A stretch of 64,000 nucleotides of DNA, from contig DASXVO010000028.1 of NCBI GenBank assembly GCA_036504215.1, forward strand, positions 124,001 to 188,000, given 5' to 3'. Below, piece after piece: positions 44,637 to 55,309 of this stretch; the first letter of the stretch is position 1; every line of letters begins with the position of its first letter. Both the position numbers and the translations under genes were made by a program. The notes below the pieces were generated by a model that made no database searches, had not been told where the DNA came from, and was given only the letters and a program-made list of their open reading frames with translations. Origin of the DNA: Vicinamibacterales bacterium (lineage in GTDB: Bacteria > Acidobacteriota > Vicinamibacteria > Vicinamibacterales > Fen-181).

Positions 44637-46535
44637 ATGCCATCCATCAAGAAGCCTCGCATGTCCGATACACGGGGAGGACGATCGGGCGACCGCCGGC
44701 CGCTCGGTCCCCGCCCAGTCTCGTCGCTGTGGTACGTCCTCGGGTTCTTCCTCCTGCTCGCGCTGGTGCAGGCCTACCTGTTCATCCCGTCCGGCCGGTC
44801 AATTCCATACAGCGAGTTCAAGGCGCTCGTCACCGCGGACAAGGTCGCCGAGGTCACCATCACCGACCAGACGATCCGGGGCCAGCTCAAGTCCGGCAAG
44901 GACGATCGGTCGAAGGTGTTCACCACCACGCGCGTCGAAGACCCGAAGCTCGTCGAGGAACTCGGTCAGCACGATGTGAGGTACACGGGCGAGGTGGCGA
45001 ACCACTGGCTTCCCGATTTGCTCGGCTGGGTTCTCCCGCTGTTATTCATCGTTGGCCTCTCGAGCTTCTTCTTCCGGCGCATGAGCGGCCAGGAGGGCGG
45101 GGTGATGTCGTTCGCCCGCAGCCGGGGGAAGATCTACGCGGAGGACGACGTCAAGGTCAGTTTCGCGGATGTCGCGGGCGTCGACGAAGCAGAGGACGAG
45201 CTCAAGGAAATCGTCGAGTTCCTCAAGACGCCGAAGAAGTACACGCAACTCGGCGGCCGGATTCCGAAAGGCGTGCTGCTCGTCGGCCCGCCAGGGACCG
45301 GCAAGACGCTGCTGGCGCGTGCGGTCGCTGGCGAGGCCAAGGTCCCGTTCTTCAGCCTCAGCGGGTCCGAATTCGTCGAGATGTTCGTCGGCGTCGGTGC
45401 CGCCCGCGTTCGCGACCTGTTCCAGCAGGCCGAAGCGAAAGCGCCGTGCATCGTGTTCATCGACGAACTCGACGCGCTCGGCAAGACGCGGGTCCAGAGT
45501 CCGCTCGGCAGCCACGAAGAACGGGAACAGACGCTCAACCAACTCCTCGCCGAGATGGACGGCTTCGACTCACGCAAGGGCGTCATCATCATGGGCGCGA
45601 CGAACCGGCCGGAGGTCCTCGACCCTGCCCTGCTCCGCCCGGGCCGGTTCGATCGTCAGGTCCTCGTGGACAAGCCCGATGTGCGTGGACGGGAGGAGAT
45701 CCTGCGGATTCATGCACGCGGCGTGAAGACAGCGCCGGAGGTGGACCTGAAGGTCGTCGCCGCCCGGACCGCAGGCTTCGCGGGGGCCGACCTGGCGAAT
45801 CTCGTGAACGAGTCGGCGCTGCTCGCCGCCCGCAAGAACAAGACCCACGTCGAGATGAGGGATTTCGAGGAGGCGATCGACCGGTTGATCGCGGGTCTCG
45901 AGAAACGCCGCGTCATGAGCGACCGCGAACGCGAGATCATCGCCTACCATGAGTCGGGCCACGCGATCGTCGCCACGATGATCCCGGGTCTCGACCCGGT
46001 GCACAAGATCTCAATCGTGCAGCGGGGGTTTGGCGCGCTCGGCTACACGATGCAACTGCCGCTCGAGGATCGATACCTCATGACCCGAACCGATCTGCAC
46101 AGCCAGTTGGCGGTGCTGCTGGCCGGCCGAACGGCCGAGGAGATCGCCCTCGGGGAGATCTCCACCGGCGCGCAGAACGACCTGCAGCGGGCGAGCGACC
46201 TCGCACGGGCGATGGTCACCGAGTACGGCATGAGCGAGACGATGGGGGCCGTCAGCTTCGACAGCCACGGCCGCAACCGGTTCCTCGACGTGCAGATGGG
46301 CACCGAGCGCGGGAACTTCGGGGAGGAGACCGCCCGACAGATCGACCTCGAAGTCCGTCGAATCGTCGGGGCTGCGCACGAACGCGCGCGGACCGTGTTG
46401 ACAGAACACCGCGACACACTCGACCGCGTGGCCAAGCGCCTGCTGGAAAAGGAAGTGATCGAGGGGGAGGAACTGCGCGGAATCGTGACCGGCCCGACGA
46501 GCGACGAGCCGCCGGTGCCGACGGCGCAGTCGTAA
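44637..46535 (+). CDS. ftsH: FtsH ATP-dependent zinc metalloprotease
   Basis: 632 residues. Two N-terminal membrane helices ([36 protein letters not shown]) flank a small periplasmic domain. The AAA module has Walker A ([13 protein letters not shown]), Walker B ([12 protein letters not shown]) and the second region of homology ([21 protein letters not shown]). The zinc protease site is HESGH in [10 protein letters not shown], and the third ligand lies in the [12 protein letters not shown] region. It degrades membrane and short-lived regulatory proteins. Genetic linkage to hspR, cbpA and clpB makes a proteostasis operon. Confidence 0.97.
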   Translation: MPSIKKPRMSDTRGGRSGDRRPLGPRPVSSLWYVLGFFLLLALVQAYLFIPSGRSIPYSEFKALVTADKVAEVTITDQTIRGQLKSGKDDRSKVFTTTRVEDPKLVEELGQHDVRYTGEVANHWLPDLLGWVLPLLFIVGLSSFFFRRMSGQEGGVMSFARSRGKIYAEDDVKVSFADVAGVDEAEDELKEIVEFLKTPKKYTQLGGRIPKGVLLVGPPGTGKTLLARAVAGEAKVPFFSLSGSEFVEMFVGVGAARVRDLFQQAEAKAPCIVFIDELDALGKTRVQSPLGSHEEREQTLNQLLAEMDGFDSRKGVIIMGATNRPEVLDPALLRPGRFDRQVLVDKPDVRGREEILRIHARGVKTAPEVDLKVVAARTAGFAGADLANLVNESALLAARKNKTHVEMRDFEEAIDRLIAGLEKRRVMSDREREIIAYHESGHAIVATMIPGLDPVHKISIVQRGFGALGYTMQLPLEDRYLMTRTDLHSQLAVLLAGRTAEEIALGEISTGAQNDLQRASDLARAMVTEYGMSETMGAVSFDSHGRNRFLDVQMGTERGNFGEETARQIDLEVRRIVGAAHERARTVLTEHRDTLDRVAKRLLEKEVIEGEELRGIVTGPTSDEPPVPTAQS

Positions 46536-46537
46536 CA

Positions 46538-46592
46538 GGGACGGGCAGAACACCCGTCCCACGAGTCTCCGGCGGGTCCGAAGGCCCGCCGG
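46538..46592. terminator. Two GC-rich hairpins between ftsH and rho
   Basis: GGGACGGG/CCCGTCCC (46538-46560, 7-nt loop) and CCGGCGGG/CCCGCCGG (46569-46592, 8-nt loop) sit between the convergent ftsH and rho genes. No T-tract. Confidence 0.6.
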
Positions 46593-46607
46593 GCATCACC
46601 TGGTGTC

Positions 46608-47990
46608 CTACCCCATCTTCTGCATGGCGGCCAGGAACTCCGCGTTCGACTTCGTCTTCCCCATCTTGTCGAGCAAGAGTTCCATGGCCTCGACCGGCGA
46701 GAGCGGGGTGAGCACCTTGCGCAGCACCCACACGCGGTTGAGATCCTCGCGTGCGATCAGCAGTTCTTCCTTCCGGGTGCCGCTCTTCTGGATGTCGATG
46801 GCCGGGAACACGCGCTTGTCCACCAGCTTGCGGTCCAGGTGGATTTCCATGTTGCCCGTGCCCTTGAACTCCTCGAAGATGACGTCATCCATGCGCGAGC
46901 CGGTGTCCACCAGCGCCGTCGCGATGATCGTCAGCGAGCCGCCCTCCTCGATGTTGCGCGCGGCCCCGAAGAAGCGCTTCGGTTTCTGCAGCGCGTTCGA
47001 ATCGAGACCGCCCGACAGCACCTTGCCCGACGGCGGAATGACCGTGTTGTAGGCGCGGGCGAGACGGGTGATCGAGTCCAGCAGGATGAGCACGTCCTTC
47101 TTGTGCTCGACGAGGCGCTTCGCCTTCTCGATGACCATCTCGGCCACCTGCACGTGGCGCTGGGCCGGCTCGTCGAACGTCGAAGAGATGACCTCGCCAT
47201 CCACCGACCGCTGCATGTCGGTGACTTCCTCCGGCCGCTCGTCGATGAGCAGCACGATCAGGTACACCTCGGGGTGGTTCACGGCGACCGACTGCGCGAT
47301 GCTCTGGAGCAGCATCGTCTTGCCGGTCCGCGGCGGCGCGACGATCAGGCCGCGCTGGCCCTTGCCGATCGGCGTCATGAGATCCATGACGCGGCCCGAG
47401 AGGTTGTCCGGCTGCGTTTCGAGCTTGCACTGCTCCTGCGGATAGAGCGGCGTCAGGTTCTCGAAGAACAGCTTGTCGCGCGCCTGGTCCGGCGGCTCGA
47501 AATTGACCGCCTCCACCTTGATGAGGGCGAAGTAGCGCTCCCCTTCCTTCGGCGGCCGGATCTGTCCGGAGACGGTGTCGCCGGTCTGCAGATCGAACTT
47601 GCGAATCTGGGAGGGAGAAACGTAGATATCGTCGGGGCCGGGCAGGTAGTTGTAGTCGGGCGCCCGCAGGAATCCGAATCCGTCGGGCAGCACTTCGAGC
47701 ACGCCCTCCGAGAAGATGTATCCGCTCTGCTCGGTCTGTGCCTTCAGGATCTGGAAGATCAGTTCCTGCTTGCGCATCCCGGTCGCGCCGGCGACGTTGA
47801 GGTCCTTGGCGATCTGGGTGAGCTTCTGGATGCTCATGTCCTTCAGTTCGCCAATATTGAGTCCCTCACCAGGGCGCCGTGGCTGCGCCTTGGCAGGGTC
47901 CTGGGGTTCGACCGCCGGGGACTCAGCCGGCACCGTCTGGCCGTTGGACCCGCGCGCCGACATGGGTTGGCGCTTGTTGTTGCTTGGCAT
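46608..47990 (-). CDS. rho: Transcription termination factor Rho
   Basis: 460 residues. A short Gln/Pro-rich N-terminal extension, the Rho-N helical domain ([20 protein letters not shown]), the cold-shock RNA-binding fold ([27 protein letters not shown]), then the RecA-like motor: P-loop [15 protein letters not shown], Walker [17 protein letters not shown] and the R-loop region [17 protein letters not shown]. It forms a hexamer that unwinds RNA and ends transcription. Its presence fits the near lack of U-tract terminators here. Confidence 0.97.
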   Translation of the reverse strand: MPSNNKRQPMSARGSNGQTVPAESPAVEPQDPAKAQPRRPGEGLNIGELKDMSIQKLTQIAKDLNVAGATGMRKQELIFQILKAQTEQSGYIFSEGVLEVLPDGFGFLRAPDYNYLPGPDDIYVSPSQIRKFDLQTGDTVSGQIRPPKEGERYFALIKVEAVNFEPPDQARDKLFFENLTPLYPQEQCKLETQPDNLSGRVMDLMTPIGKGQRGLIVAPPRTGKTMLLQSIAQSVAVNHPEVYLIVLLIDERPEEVTDMQRSVDGEVISSTFDEPAQRHVQVAEMVIEKAKRLVEHKKDVLILLDSITRLARAYNTVIPPSGKVLSGGLDSNALQKPKRFFGAARNIEEGGSLTIIATALVDTGSRMDDVIFEEFKGTGNMEIHLDRKLVDKRVFPAIDIQKSGTRKEELLIAREDLNRVWVLRKVLTPLSPVEAMELLLDKMGKTKSNAEFLAAMQKMG

Positions 47991-48096
47991 AATGTCTGTG
48001 GCTCTACTGAAAATTCAGGTAGGTTTGTAAAACTGGAAACTGGGGCGGATGGCCCCCCGTGGGCCGCCGATGACAGGAGGAGGCTTCGGTCCTTTT

Positions 48097-48125
48097 AGTA
48101 TAGGAGGCCGGTTCGGCTCTGTCAA
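48097..48125 (-). promoter_or_regulatory. rho promoter
   Basis: A near-consensus pair, TTGACA (48120-48125), 17-bp spacer and TATACT (48097-48102), sits about 107 bp before the rho ATG, giving a leader of about 100 nt. Confidence 0.8.
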
Positions 48126-48147
48126 CCCACGCGCTCTGGACGTCATC

Positions 48148-48519
48148 TCAATAGTCGCTCGGACGCTCACCGATGCCGACGATGCTGCACGCGACGACCG
48201 GCTCGATGTCGAGCGCCCGCGCTCGCGCCACCACCTCGACGCCGTCCGCTCCCGGGTTGAACCACACCTCGTGGATGCCCTTGGCGGCCATCTCGTCGAG
48301 CAACGTCAGGCCGACCGACGGTGAGACGTAGAAGGTCGCCATGTCGATCGCGCCCGGGACGTCCAAGACCGAGGCGTAGGTCTTCAGTCCCTCGACCTCT
48401 GGTTCCTTCGGGTTGATGGGCACGACCACGTATCCGCGGTTCAGGAAGGCACGCACCGCCTTGTTGCCGAACTTCCGCCGGTCCGACGACGCCCCGACCA
48501 CCGCGACGGTCTTTGGCAT
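48148..48519 (-). CDS. CoA-binding domain protein
   Basis: A 123-residue Rossmann-like protein equal to the CoA-binding domain of succinyl-CoA synthetase alpha: AVVGASSDRRKFGNKAVRAF, GYVVVPINPKEPEVEGLKTY, FYVSPSVGLTLLDEMAAKGI and EVWFNPGADGVEVVARARAL. There is no partner beta or ligase domain. Function of these stand-alone proteins is unknown. It lies between glcD and rho in the same orientation. Confidence 0.9.
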   Translation of the reverse strand: MPKTVAVVGASSDRRKFGNKAVRAFLNRGYVVVPINPKEPEVEGLKTYASVLDVPGAIDMATFYVSPSVGLTLLDEMAAKGIHEVWFNPGADGVEVVARARALDIEPVVACSIVGIGERPSDY

Positions 48520-48550
48520 CCTGTCAGTATAGCCCGTCTCCCCGACCGCC

Positions 48551-49939
48551 CTACTCGTCCGGCGGGAAGATCTTGCCCGGGTTCAGGATGCCGTGCGGGT
48601 CGAACGCCCGCTTCACACGCTTCATGAGCATGATCGACTCGCGCGAGAGTTCGATCCCGAGAAACGGCGACTTGGTGAAGCCGATCCCGTGCTCGCCGCT
48701 GATCGACCCCTCGCGGGCGACCACGCCCTCGAAGAGCCGGCGCTGCGCCCTCAGCGCACGAGCCACGGCAGCCTGATCGTCTCCATCCACCATGATGTTC
48801 ACGTGGATGTTGCCGTCACCGGCATGACCGAAGCACGGGATCGTCAGGTCGAACTCGCGGCGCAGCTCGCCGATCAGCTGAAACAGATCGGGTACCCGGC
48901 CCCTCGGCACGACGACGTCCTGGTTGATCTTCATCGTGGCGATGGTCTTGAGGGCCGGCGACAGCTCACGCCTGACGCGCCACAAGTGCTGCCGCTCGTC
49001 CTCGCTGGCCGCGCGAAGCACTTCGGTCGCCCCCGCCTCACGGCACGCGGCGGCGACCAGGCGGCTCTCCTCAGCGACCGATTCCGCCATCCCGTCCACT
49101 TCGAGCAAAAGGAGGGCACCGGTGCCTGGCGGCGCGAGCGACTCGCCGAGGTAGCGCGCGACGGCCACCAGGCATTCCCCGTCCACCAGTTCGAGCGTCG
49201 CGGGGACGACGCGTCGCTGGATCAGATCGTCGACCGCCCCGACCGCCGCCTCGATCGTGTCGAACGTCGCACGCAGCGTGGCGTGTGCCGGCGGCTTGGG
49301 TATCAGGCGGAGGACGGCCTGGGTGATGATTGCCAGCGTTCCTTCCGACCCGACGAGCAACTGCGTCAGGTCGTAGCCGACGACGTTCTTGACCGCCTTC
49401 GATCCCGTTCTGATGACCTGGCCCGTTGGCAGCACCGCTTCGAGCGCGAGGACGTACCGCTTGGTCGTGCCGTACTTGAAGGCGCGCGGCCCGCCCGCGC
49501 ACTCGGCGATGTTGCCGCCTATGACGGACTCGTCGAGGCTCGCGGGGTCCGGTGGATAGAAGAGCCCCACCTTCTCCACCTCGGCCTGCAGCCGGCCGGT
49601 GATGACGTTGGGCTCGGTCACGACGAGCAGATTGGGCTCGTCGATTTCGAGGATACGATCGAACCGCTCCATCGACAGCAGCACGCCGCCGCGCAGCGGG
49701 ACGGCGCCGCCGCTGTACCCCGTCCCGCCCCCGCGCACGTAGAGTGGCACGCGACGGGTGTCGCAGGCTTCCGCAATCGCGGCCACCTCGCTGGTCGAGC
49801 CCGGCAGGACGACGACGTCGGGCGGATGGATCCGCTTCAGTCCGTCCTGTCCGTACTCGGTGAGCGCCGCCTCGTCGGTTCGGACGAACGCGGCACCCAC
49901 GATCGGCTCGATTTCGCTGATGAAGGTTGATGGGAGCAT
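48551..49939 (-). CDS. glcD: FAD-linked oxidase, glycolate/D-lactate dehydrogenase subunit GlcD-like
   Basis: 462 residues. The N-terminal PCMH-type FAD domain has VVLPGSTSEVAAIAEACD, VRGGGTGYSGGAVPLRGGV and EPNVITGRLQAEVEKVGLFY; the C-terminal cap has CFGHAGDGNIHVNIM and the closing GEHGIGFTKSPFL. Oxidises a 2-hydroxy acid, either glycolate or D-lactate. GlcE and GlcF are not adjacent. 8 bp separate it from the aminotransferase gene upstream, so it is in the recG-to-glcD run. Confidence 0.9.
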   Translation of the reverse strand: MLPSTFISEIEPIVGAAFVRTDEAALTEYGQDGLKRIHPPDVVVLPGSTSEVAAIAEACDTRRVPLYVRGGGTGYSGGAVPLRGGVLLSMERFDRILEIDEPNLLVVTEPNVITGRLQAEVEKVGLFYPPDPASLDESVIGGNIAECAGGPRAFKYGTTKRYVLALEAVLPTGQVIRTGSKAVKNVVGYDLTQLLVGSEGTLAIITQAVLRLIPKPPAHATLRATFDTIEAAVGAVDDLIQRRVVPATLELVDGECLVAVARYLGESLAPPGTGALLLLEVDGMAESVAEESRLVAAACREAGATEVLRAASEDERQHLWRVRRELSPALKTIATMKINQDVVVPRGRVPDLFQLIGELRREFDLTIPCFGHAGDGNIHVNIMVDGDDQAAVARALRAQRRLFEGVVAREGSISGEHGIGFTKSPFLGIELSRESIMLMKRVKRAFDPHGILNPGKIFPPDE

Positions 49940-49947
49940 CTGTCGAG

Positions 49948-51180
49948 TTACAGCCAGTCCCGAACGACGGTCTTCTGGCCGATCGTCATCGCCTTGGGCG
50001 TCGTCTCATCGAGTGCCCAGCGGATCCGCCTGACGCCCTCGATGGCGTCGGCCGTGGTTCCCGCGTAACTCAGGCGGAGGTAGCCTTCCATGCCGAAGTC
50101 CCTGCCCGGAATCGTCACGACCCGGGCCTTCGACAGGAGGAACATCGCGAGCTCGAACGAGTCCTTCGCGATTCCGGGCTTGAAGCAGGCACTGAAATCC
50201 GGCAGGCAGTAGAACGTGCCGCTCGGCTTGATGACCGTGACGCCAGGCACCTTGGCCAACTCGTCGACAATGACGTCGCGGTTGTGCTGCATGCACTTCC
50301 GGAGTTCTTCGACCTCATCCTGCGGTCCGAGGATCGCCCCTTCGGCCGCAAGCTGGCACAGGCTCGACGTGCACGACGTCGTCTGCGACTGCAGCGTGCA
50401 CATCGCGGTGATGATCTCTCGATTCGCAATCGCCCAACCGATCCGGAACCCGGTCATGCCGTAGGTCTTGGCAATTCCGTTGATGACAATGAGATGGCTC
50501 GAGTCCGCGTCTCGCGTCGTGAACTCGTAGCAGGACGGCGCCGCGACGCCATCGAAGACGAGCTTGTGGTAGATGTCGTCCATGATGGCGTGGATGCCGC
50601 GATCCTCACAGAACCGGACGAGCCCGCCGACGAGTTCACGCGAGAACACCATCCCCGACGGATTGTTCGGGCTGTTGACGATGATGGCGCGCGTGCGGGG
50701 AGTGACCGCACGTTCGATGTCCGCGAGGGACGGTTCGAGCGTTCCGGCCTTCGGCGTGACGACCACCGGAACGGCGCGGCACATCTTCACCATTTCCGGG
50801 TAACTGACCCAGTAGGGCGCCAGCAGGATCACCTCGTCGCCCGCATCCAGAATCGACCAGAGCGCGTTGAAGATCGCCTGCTTGGCGCCGGAACACACGA
50901 TGATGTTGCGCGGGGCCACCGTGCGACCGTAGTTCACCTCGGTGTACTGAACGACGGCCTTCTTGAACGAGGGAATGCCGCTGGTCGGCGTGTATTTGAT
51001 CTTCCCGGCCGCGAGCGCTGCCGAGGCCTTGTCGATGGCCGACTGAGGCGCCGCATTCTGCGGCTCGCCGATGCCGAGGTGGACGACCGACTCGCCCTGC
51101 TCCCGCAGCACCCGCGCCTGTTCGTTCAGCGCCATCGTCGGCGACTCGGCAATCCCACGCGCGAACTGGCTGACACCCAT
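49948..51180 (-). CDS. Class I PLP aminotransferase (aspartate aminotransferase-like)
   Basis: 410 residues, fold type I. Landmarks: LGIGEPQNAAP, KYTPTSGIPSFKKAV, VCSGAKQAIFNALW, PNNPSGMVFSRE, and the PLP lysine in VINGIAKTYGMTGFRIGW (about residue 249), with phosphate-binding Arg in SYAG-linked EGYLRLSYA. It resembles thermophilic-type aspartate/prephenate aminotransferases of subgroup Ib, but substrate cannot be fixed. Between coaD and glcD in one direction. Confidence 0.9.
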   Translation of the reverse strand: MGVSQFARGIAESPTMALNEQARVLREQGESVVHLGIGEPQNAAPQSAIDKASAALAAGKIKYTPTSGIPSFKKAVVQYTEVNYGRTVAPRNIIVCSGAKQAIFNALWSILDAGDEVILLAPYWVSYPEMVKMCRAVPVVVTPKAGTLEPSLADIERAVTPRTRAIIVNSPNNPSGMVFSRELVGGLVRFCEDRGIHAIMDDIYHKLVFDGVAAPSCYEFTTRDADSSHLIVINGIAKTYGMTGFRIGWAIANREIITAMCTLQSQTTSCTSSLCQLAAEGAILGPQDEVEELRKCMQHNRDVIVDELAKVPGVTVIKPSGTFYCLPDFSACFKPGIAKDSFELAMFLLSKARVVTIPGRDFGMEGYLRLSYAGTTADAIEGVRRIRWALDETTPKAMTIGQKTVVRDWL

Positions 51181-51239
51181 GACATCCTCCAGAATGGCGG
51201 GCCATCAGGTCCGCCCGGTTGCGGGGGCGCGCAGCGTCC

Positions 51240-51725
51240 CTACCGTTGGCTGCGCATCCGGGCCTCGATCGCTTCCGGCACCAGACCCGTGATCGGGCCG
51301 CCGAGGGCAAAGACCTCTCGGATCAGCCGTGAACTGATATACGTGTACGACTCGGCCGGCATCATGAAGACGGTTTCCAGGTCTGGCACCAGCCGGCGGT
51401 TCATGAGCGCCATCTGGAACTCGTACTCGAAGTCCGAGATCGCTCGCAGCCCGCGAACGATGACATGCGCACCCCGGTCGCGCGCGAAGTCGACGAGCAG
51501 GCCGCCGAAGCTGTCCACCGTCACCTTCGGTTCGTCCTTGAACACTTCGCGCGCCATCTCCATCCGCTCCTGCACCGTGAAGAGCGGGTTCTTCTCGCTG
51601 TTGTGCAGGATGCCGATGATGATTCGATCGAAGATGCGGACGCCGCGAAGAATGATGTCGACGTGGCCGTTGGTGAGGGGATCGAACGAACCTGGGTAGA
51701 TGGCGAGACGTGCCGTGCCGGACAT
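51240..51725 (-). CDS. coaD: Phosphopantetheine adenylyltransferase
   Basis: 161 residues, the usual length. Catalyses the penultimate step of coenzyme A synthesis, from 4'-phosphopantetheine and ATP. The nucleotidyltransferase motif is YPGSFDPLTNGHVDII (TxxH variant GNGH-type), with IIIGILHNSEKNPLF, VIVRGLRAISDFEYEFQMA and the ISSRLIREVFALGG segment. The ATG is 1 bp past the rsmD stop; a longer frame within rsmD is rejected. Confidence 0.95.
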   Translation of the reverse strand: MSGTARLAIYPGSFDPLTNGHVDIILRGVRIFDRIIIGILHNSEKNPLFTVQERMEMAREVFKDEPKVTVDSFGGLLVDFARDRGAHVIVRGLRAISDFEYEFQMALMNRRLVPDLETVFMMPAESYTYISSRLIREVFALGGPITGLVPEAIEARMRSQR

Positions 51726-51726
51726 C

Positions 51727-52347
51727 TCAGTCGTCTTGCCCGTCTTCGTCTGCTTCATGGTCAACTCGGTGTCCGTCCGTGCCGGCTGGGAGCCGCTCCG
51801 CATCGTCGTGCCGGTAGAACGACAGAGCACTGTCGCCGGAGCGCACGGCCCGGACACATGTCAGGTCTCCGGCATGAACGGGGACTGTTCGACGCCGGGC
51901 GTGTTCGAGCACGAGCCATCCGTCTGGCGCCAGCCACCGGGCCGCGCGGGCCAGCAGGCACTCGACGTCCGGCGCTGCGTACGGCGGGTCGAGCAGGATC
52001 AGCCCGAATCGTCGCGAGCCCGCAGGCTCGTTCACCCGGCCAAGATCCGCGCGAATGATAGCATAGCCGTCCGACACTCCGCACCGCGCCAGATTCGCCG
52101 CGATGAGCGAGGCGGCGCGAGGGTCGCTCTCGACGAACACCACTTCGGACGCGCCTCGGCTGAGCGCCTCGATGCCGAGCGCCCCGGTTCCCGCACAGCC
52201 ATCGAGCACGAGCGCACCGTCGACACGTGCCGCCAGGATGTTGAACAGCGTCTCGCGCAGCCGGTCCGACGTCGGGCGCAACCCCTCCCATTCGGGCGAG
52301 TCAATCCTCCGCCCCTTCAACGACCCGGCGATGATCCGCAGCGACAC
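51727..52347 (-). CDS. rsmD: 16S rRNA (guanine-966-N2) methyltransferase
   Basis: 206 residues. Methylates G966 of 16S rRNA during 30S assembly using SAM. SLRIIAGSLKGRRI and RPTSDRLRETLFNIL are the family's N-terminal signature; the SAM site is VLDGCAGTGALGIEALSRGA and the catalytic motif IV is LLDPPYAAP. The GTG start is chosen at VSLRIIAG with AAGG upstream; an extra in-frame N-terminal stretch of about 53 codons (with ACAECRRE) is possible but unconserved. Ends 1 bp before coaD, the usual rsmD-coaD pairing. Confidence 0.93.
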   Translation of the reverse strand: MSLRIIAGSLKGRRIDSPEWEGLRPTSDRLRETLFNILAARVDGALVLDGCAGTGALGIEALSRGASEVVFVESDPRAASLIAANLARCGVSDGYAIIRADLGRVNEPAGSRRFGLILLDPPYAAPDVECLLARAARWLAPDGWLVLEHARRRTVPVHAGDLTCVRAVRSGDSALSFYRHDDAERLPAGTDGHRVDHEADEDGQDD

Positions 52348-52527
52348 GTGGATGCCTTCCTTCTCGCTCAGAGGGTGCGGAGACGGCAGAGAGTCAAGCC
52401 ACCTCTGCGTCATCCGGACTTCCCGACGGCACTCGGCGCACGCGGCCGGTGCTCCTCGCTCAGCACCGAGTCCCGAGGGCACGAATGCGTCGCCGTATCG
52501 GTGCATCGAAGGACTGAGCAGCCGATG

Positions 52528-54624
52528 CTATCCGACGTGCATGAGGCCGAACTGCCGGGGCCACCGGTCGCGGATGAACGTTCGGAGCGCCTCGTCGGCA
52601 GCCCCTCCGCCCGTCATCCAGGATGAGGCATCGCGCGCGGCCTGCTCCATCAGGTCTCGGTCTCGATCGAGATTCCCGACGCGCAGCGCAGGCATGCCCG
52701 CCTGCCGCGTGCCGGCGACGTCGCCGCTGCCGCGGAGCGCCAGGTCCTTCTCCGCGATGACGAATCCATCGTTCGTGTTCGCGATCGTCTCCAGACGAGC
52801 CTCGGCCTCTTCCGACAGCGGCTGCTGGTAGATCAACACGCAATACGCCTGCTGCCCGCCCCGGCCGACCCGTCCCCGTAGCTGGTGGAGTTGCGACAAT
52901 CCAAACCGTTCGGCATGTTCGACGACCATCACGGTTGCATTCGGCACATCGATGCCGACCTCGATCACGGTGGTCGCCACGAGCAGGTCGATCTCCCCAG
53001 CCGCGAAGTGCCGCATCACCGCATCCTTGGCCACCGGCGTGAGCCGGCCGTGCAGCAACCCGAGTCGGTAGCCGCGAAAGACGTCCTGCGCAAGGTGGTC
53101 GGCCATCACGGTCGCCGCGCGCAGGTCGACCTTCTCGGACTCCTCGACGAGCGGATAGACGATGCACGCCTGGCGGCCGGCGTCCATCTCCTGTTTGAGG
53201 AAGGCGTAGACCTCCTCGCGGCGGGCCTCCGGCCGGACGGTGGTCCTGACCGGCACGCGCCCGGGCGGCAGTCCCCGGATCACCGAGACATCGAGGCCGC
53301 CGTACACAGTCAGCTGCAGCGTGCGCGGAATGGGCGTGGCCGTCATCACGAGAACGTCAGGCCGCAGGCCCTTCTCCTGCAGGCGCGCACGCTGGATGAC
53401 ACCAAAGCGGTGCTGCTCGTCGATGATGACGAGCCCCAGACGATGGAACGACACCGCTTCTTCGATGAGCGCGTGCGTGCCGACGAGCAGGTGTACGGCG
53501 CCGGTTGCCACGTCGTGAAACAGATCCCGCCGGCGTGCGGCCGGCGTACTCCCTGTGAGCAGAGCCACCTTGAAGCGCGTGGCCGACAGCAGCGCGGCAA
53601 TCGTGTGGCAATGCTGCTCCGCCAGGATCTCCGTCGGCGCCATCACGGCCACCTGCGCGCCGTTCTCGATCGCCACCAGCCCGGCCACGAGCGCGACAAT
53701 CGTCTTTCCCGATCCGACGTCTCCCTGCAACAGCCTGTTCATCTGCCGGGGCCGCTGCATGTCGTCCACGATCTCCTTCAACGCACGGCGCTGCCCCTCG
53801 GTCAGCCGGAACGGCAGGATGCCACGCGCGCTCGCACGAACGCGATCGTCCACCACCGGAACGAAGGCTTTCGGCTCGCGGTCCGCGTCGCGCCGTCGCT
53901 CGAGCATCCCACACTGGAACAGGAAGAACTCCTCGAGAATCAGTCGGCGGTGCGCTGGCGACCGAAACGCATTCAGTTCCGCCATCGGGACGTCCGCCGA
54001 CGGGAAATGCACGTCGGTCAGGGCCGACCGGCGATCCGGCAGGTCGTGGCGGGCGCGGATCTCGGCCGGGAGGAGGTCCGTCACGGCCGCTGGCAACGCC
54101 CGCACGATGTCGTGCACCAGCGCCCGCTGCATGCGGCCCGTCACGGGCCCGGTCTTCTCGTAGATCGGCACGATCCGCTGGGCGTGGATCGTCTCGCCGT
54201 CCTCGACGTCGAGGATCTCCACCTCGGGGCTTCGCAGTTGCACCACGCCTCGGTAGCGGACGGCGACGCCGTGCAGGACGACGTGCTGATGTGCGTGCAG
54301 GGTGTTCTGGCGGAATGGCTGGTTGGGCCAGACCACCAACAGCGTTCCGGACTCGTCGCGGAGGAGCGCTTCGAATATCTTGAATCCGCGGCGGCCCGTC
54401 CACCGCAGCCGACAATTGAGCAGCTCCCCCGCTACCGTCACGCGCTGGCCCTCGACCACCCCCGCAACCGGCTGAAATGTGCTCCGGTCCTCGTACCGAA
54501 ACGGGAGACGCAACAGCAGATCCTCGACCGTCTCCAGCCCTGCACGGCGCAGGGCCTGTTCGCGCCGGGGGCCGATGCCCTTGAAGTGGCTCAGGGGGGT
54601 GTCGAAGAAGTCGGGGTCGGTCAC
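52528..54624 (-). CDS. recG: ATP-dependent DNA helicase RecG
   Basis: 698 residues. Regresses stalled replication forks and branch-migrates Holliday junctions. N-terminal helix-hairpin-helix ([17 protein letters not shown]), wedge OB domain ([13 protein letters not shown]), then SF2 helicase with Walker [20 protein letters not shown] box [23 protein letters not shown], and [16 protein letters not shown] as motif VI. Starts 4 bp from the end of the hypothetical gene before it. Confidence 0.97.
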   Translation of the reverse strand: MTDPDFFDTPLSHFKGIGPRREQALRRAGLETVEDLLLRLPFRYEDRSTFQPVAGVVEGQRVTVAGELLNCRLRWTGRRGFKIFEALLRDESGTLLVVWPNQPFRQNTLHAHQHVVLHGVAVRYRGVVQLRSPEVEILDVEDGETIHAQRIVPIYEKTGPVTGRMQRALVHDIVRALPAAVTDLLPAEIRARHDLPDRRSALTDVHFPSADVPMAELNAFRSPAHRRLILEEFFLFQCGMLERRRDADREPKAFVPVVDDRVRASARGILPFRLTEGQRRALKEIVDDMQRPRQMNRLLQGDVGSGKTIVALVAGLVAIENGAQVAVMAPTEILAEQHCHTIAALLSATRFKVALLTGSTPAARRRDLFHDVATGAVHLLVGTHALIEEAVSFHRLGLVIIDEQHRFGVIQRARLQEKGLRPDVLVMTATPIPRTLQLTVYGGLDVSVIRGLPPGRVPVRTTVRPEARREEVYAFLKQEMDAGRQACIVYPLVEESEKVDLRAATVMADHLAQDVFRGYRLGLLHGRLTPVAKDAVMRHFAAGEIDLLVATTVIEVGIDVPNATVMVVEHAERFGLSQLHQLRGRVGRGGQQAYCVLIYQQPLSEEAEARLETIANTNDGFVIAEKDLALRGSGDVAGTRQAGMPALRVGNLDRDRDLMEQAARDASSWMTGGGAADEALRTFIRDRWPRQFGLMHVG

Positions 54625-54628
54625 GGCG

Positions 54629-55246
54629 TTACTGCACGACCACCGCTTCGCCGCGCCGCACGTCGATCTGCCGGATTCGTGCGGGCAGCGGGTAGGGATC
54701 GTCGATGTTCAGGCCGCGTGGGTTGTCGGCCGTCCGGGAGTAGAAACTCACCAGCTCCTGCACCACCATCTTGGGAATCGGCACGCCGCCAAGCCGCGCC
54801 GACTCGAGGTCGAACCGCGCATATCCGCCTGCCGCGTCGAGCGTGCCGCTGACAGCCACGGGGACGCGGCCGCCGAGATAGTTCAGGGGGTCGAGCCAAC
54901 CGCGGGATTTCCGCTGGTCACGGACGGCGTCGAGATCGACGACCGCCGTCCCTTCGAGGCGGCCGCTGCCCACAATCGTCACGTGTGGATCGGCGACGCC
55001 ACGTGGGATGGCATCGCGACCGTCAAACGCGAAATAGGCGTTGACCTCCCGCTCGGTCAGACGAGTGCTCAGTGGCGATGCGGTCGGCAGAGCCGCGTTG
55101 CGGGTGATCGCGTCGACCTTCGCGCGGAGCCGGACTGCGTCTTCCCGGCTGGCAGCCGGACCTTGCGCGTCGAGGACGAGCGAAAGTGCCGCGACCGCGA
55201 CGAGCAGACCCCACGGCAGCCGCCGGCCGTTGATGTTGTGCAGCAT
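54629..55246 (-). CDS. Secreted hypothetical protein
   Basis: 205 residues with an N-terminal signal peptide ([15 protein letters not shown]). The mature part ([69 protein letters not shown]) has alternating strands and a terminal helix, like lipid-binding TULIP/AsmA-type folds, but I do not recognise a family. Upstream of recG by 4 bp. A perfect hairpin ends 4 nt before its ATG, where the ribosome-binding site should be. Confidence 0.65.
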   Translation of the reverse strand: MLHNINGRRLPWGLLVAVAALSLVLDAQGPAASREDAVRLRAKVDAITRNAALPTASPLSTRLTEREVNAYFAFDGRDAIPRGVADPHVTIVGSGRLEGTAVVDLDAVRDQRKSRGWLDPLNYLGGRVPVAVSGTLDAAGGYARFDLESARLGGVPIPKMVVQELVSFYSRTADNPRGLNIDDPYPLPARIRQIDVRRGEAVVVQ

Positions 55247-55250
55247 GGTG

Positions 55251-55285
55251 ACTCGAATCCCGCCTGAAACCCGCAGGATTCGAGT
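55251..55285 (-). promoter_or_regulatory. Perfect hairpin covering the translation start region
   Basis: ACTCGAATCC and GGATTCGAGT form a perfect 10-bp stem with 15-nt loop, 24 nt past one stop codon and 4 nt before the next start codon. It may be a terminator, a processing site or a translational block. Confidence 0.55.
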
Positions 55286-55309
55286 GTAGCACGAGGCGCG
55301 CGCGGTCGA

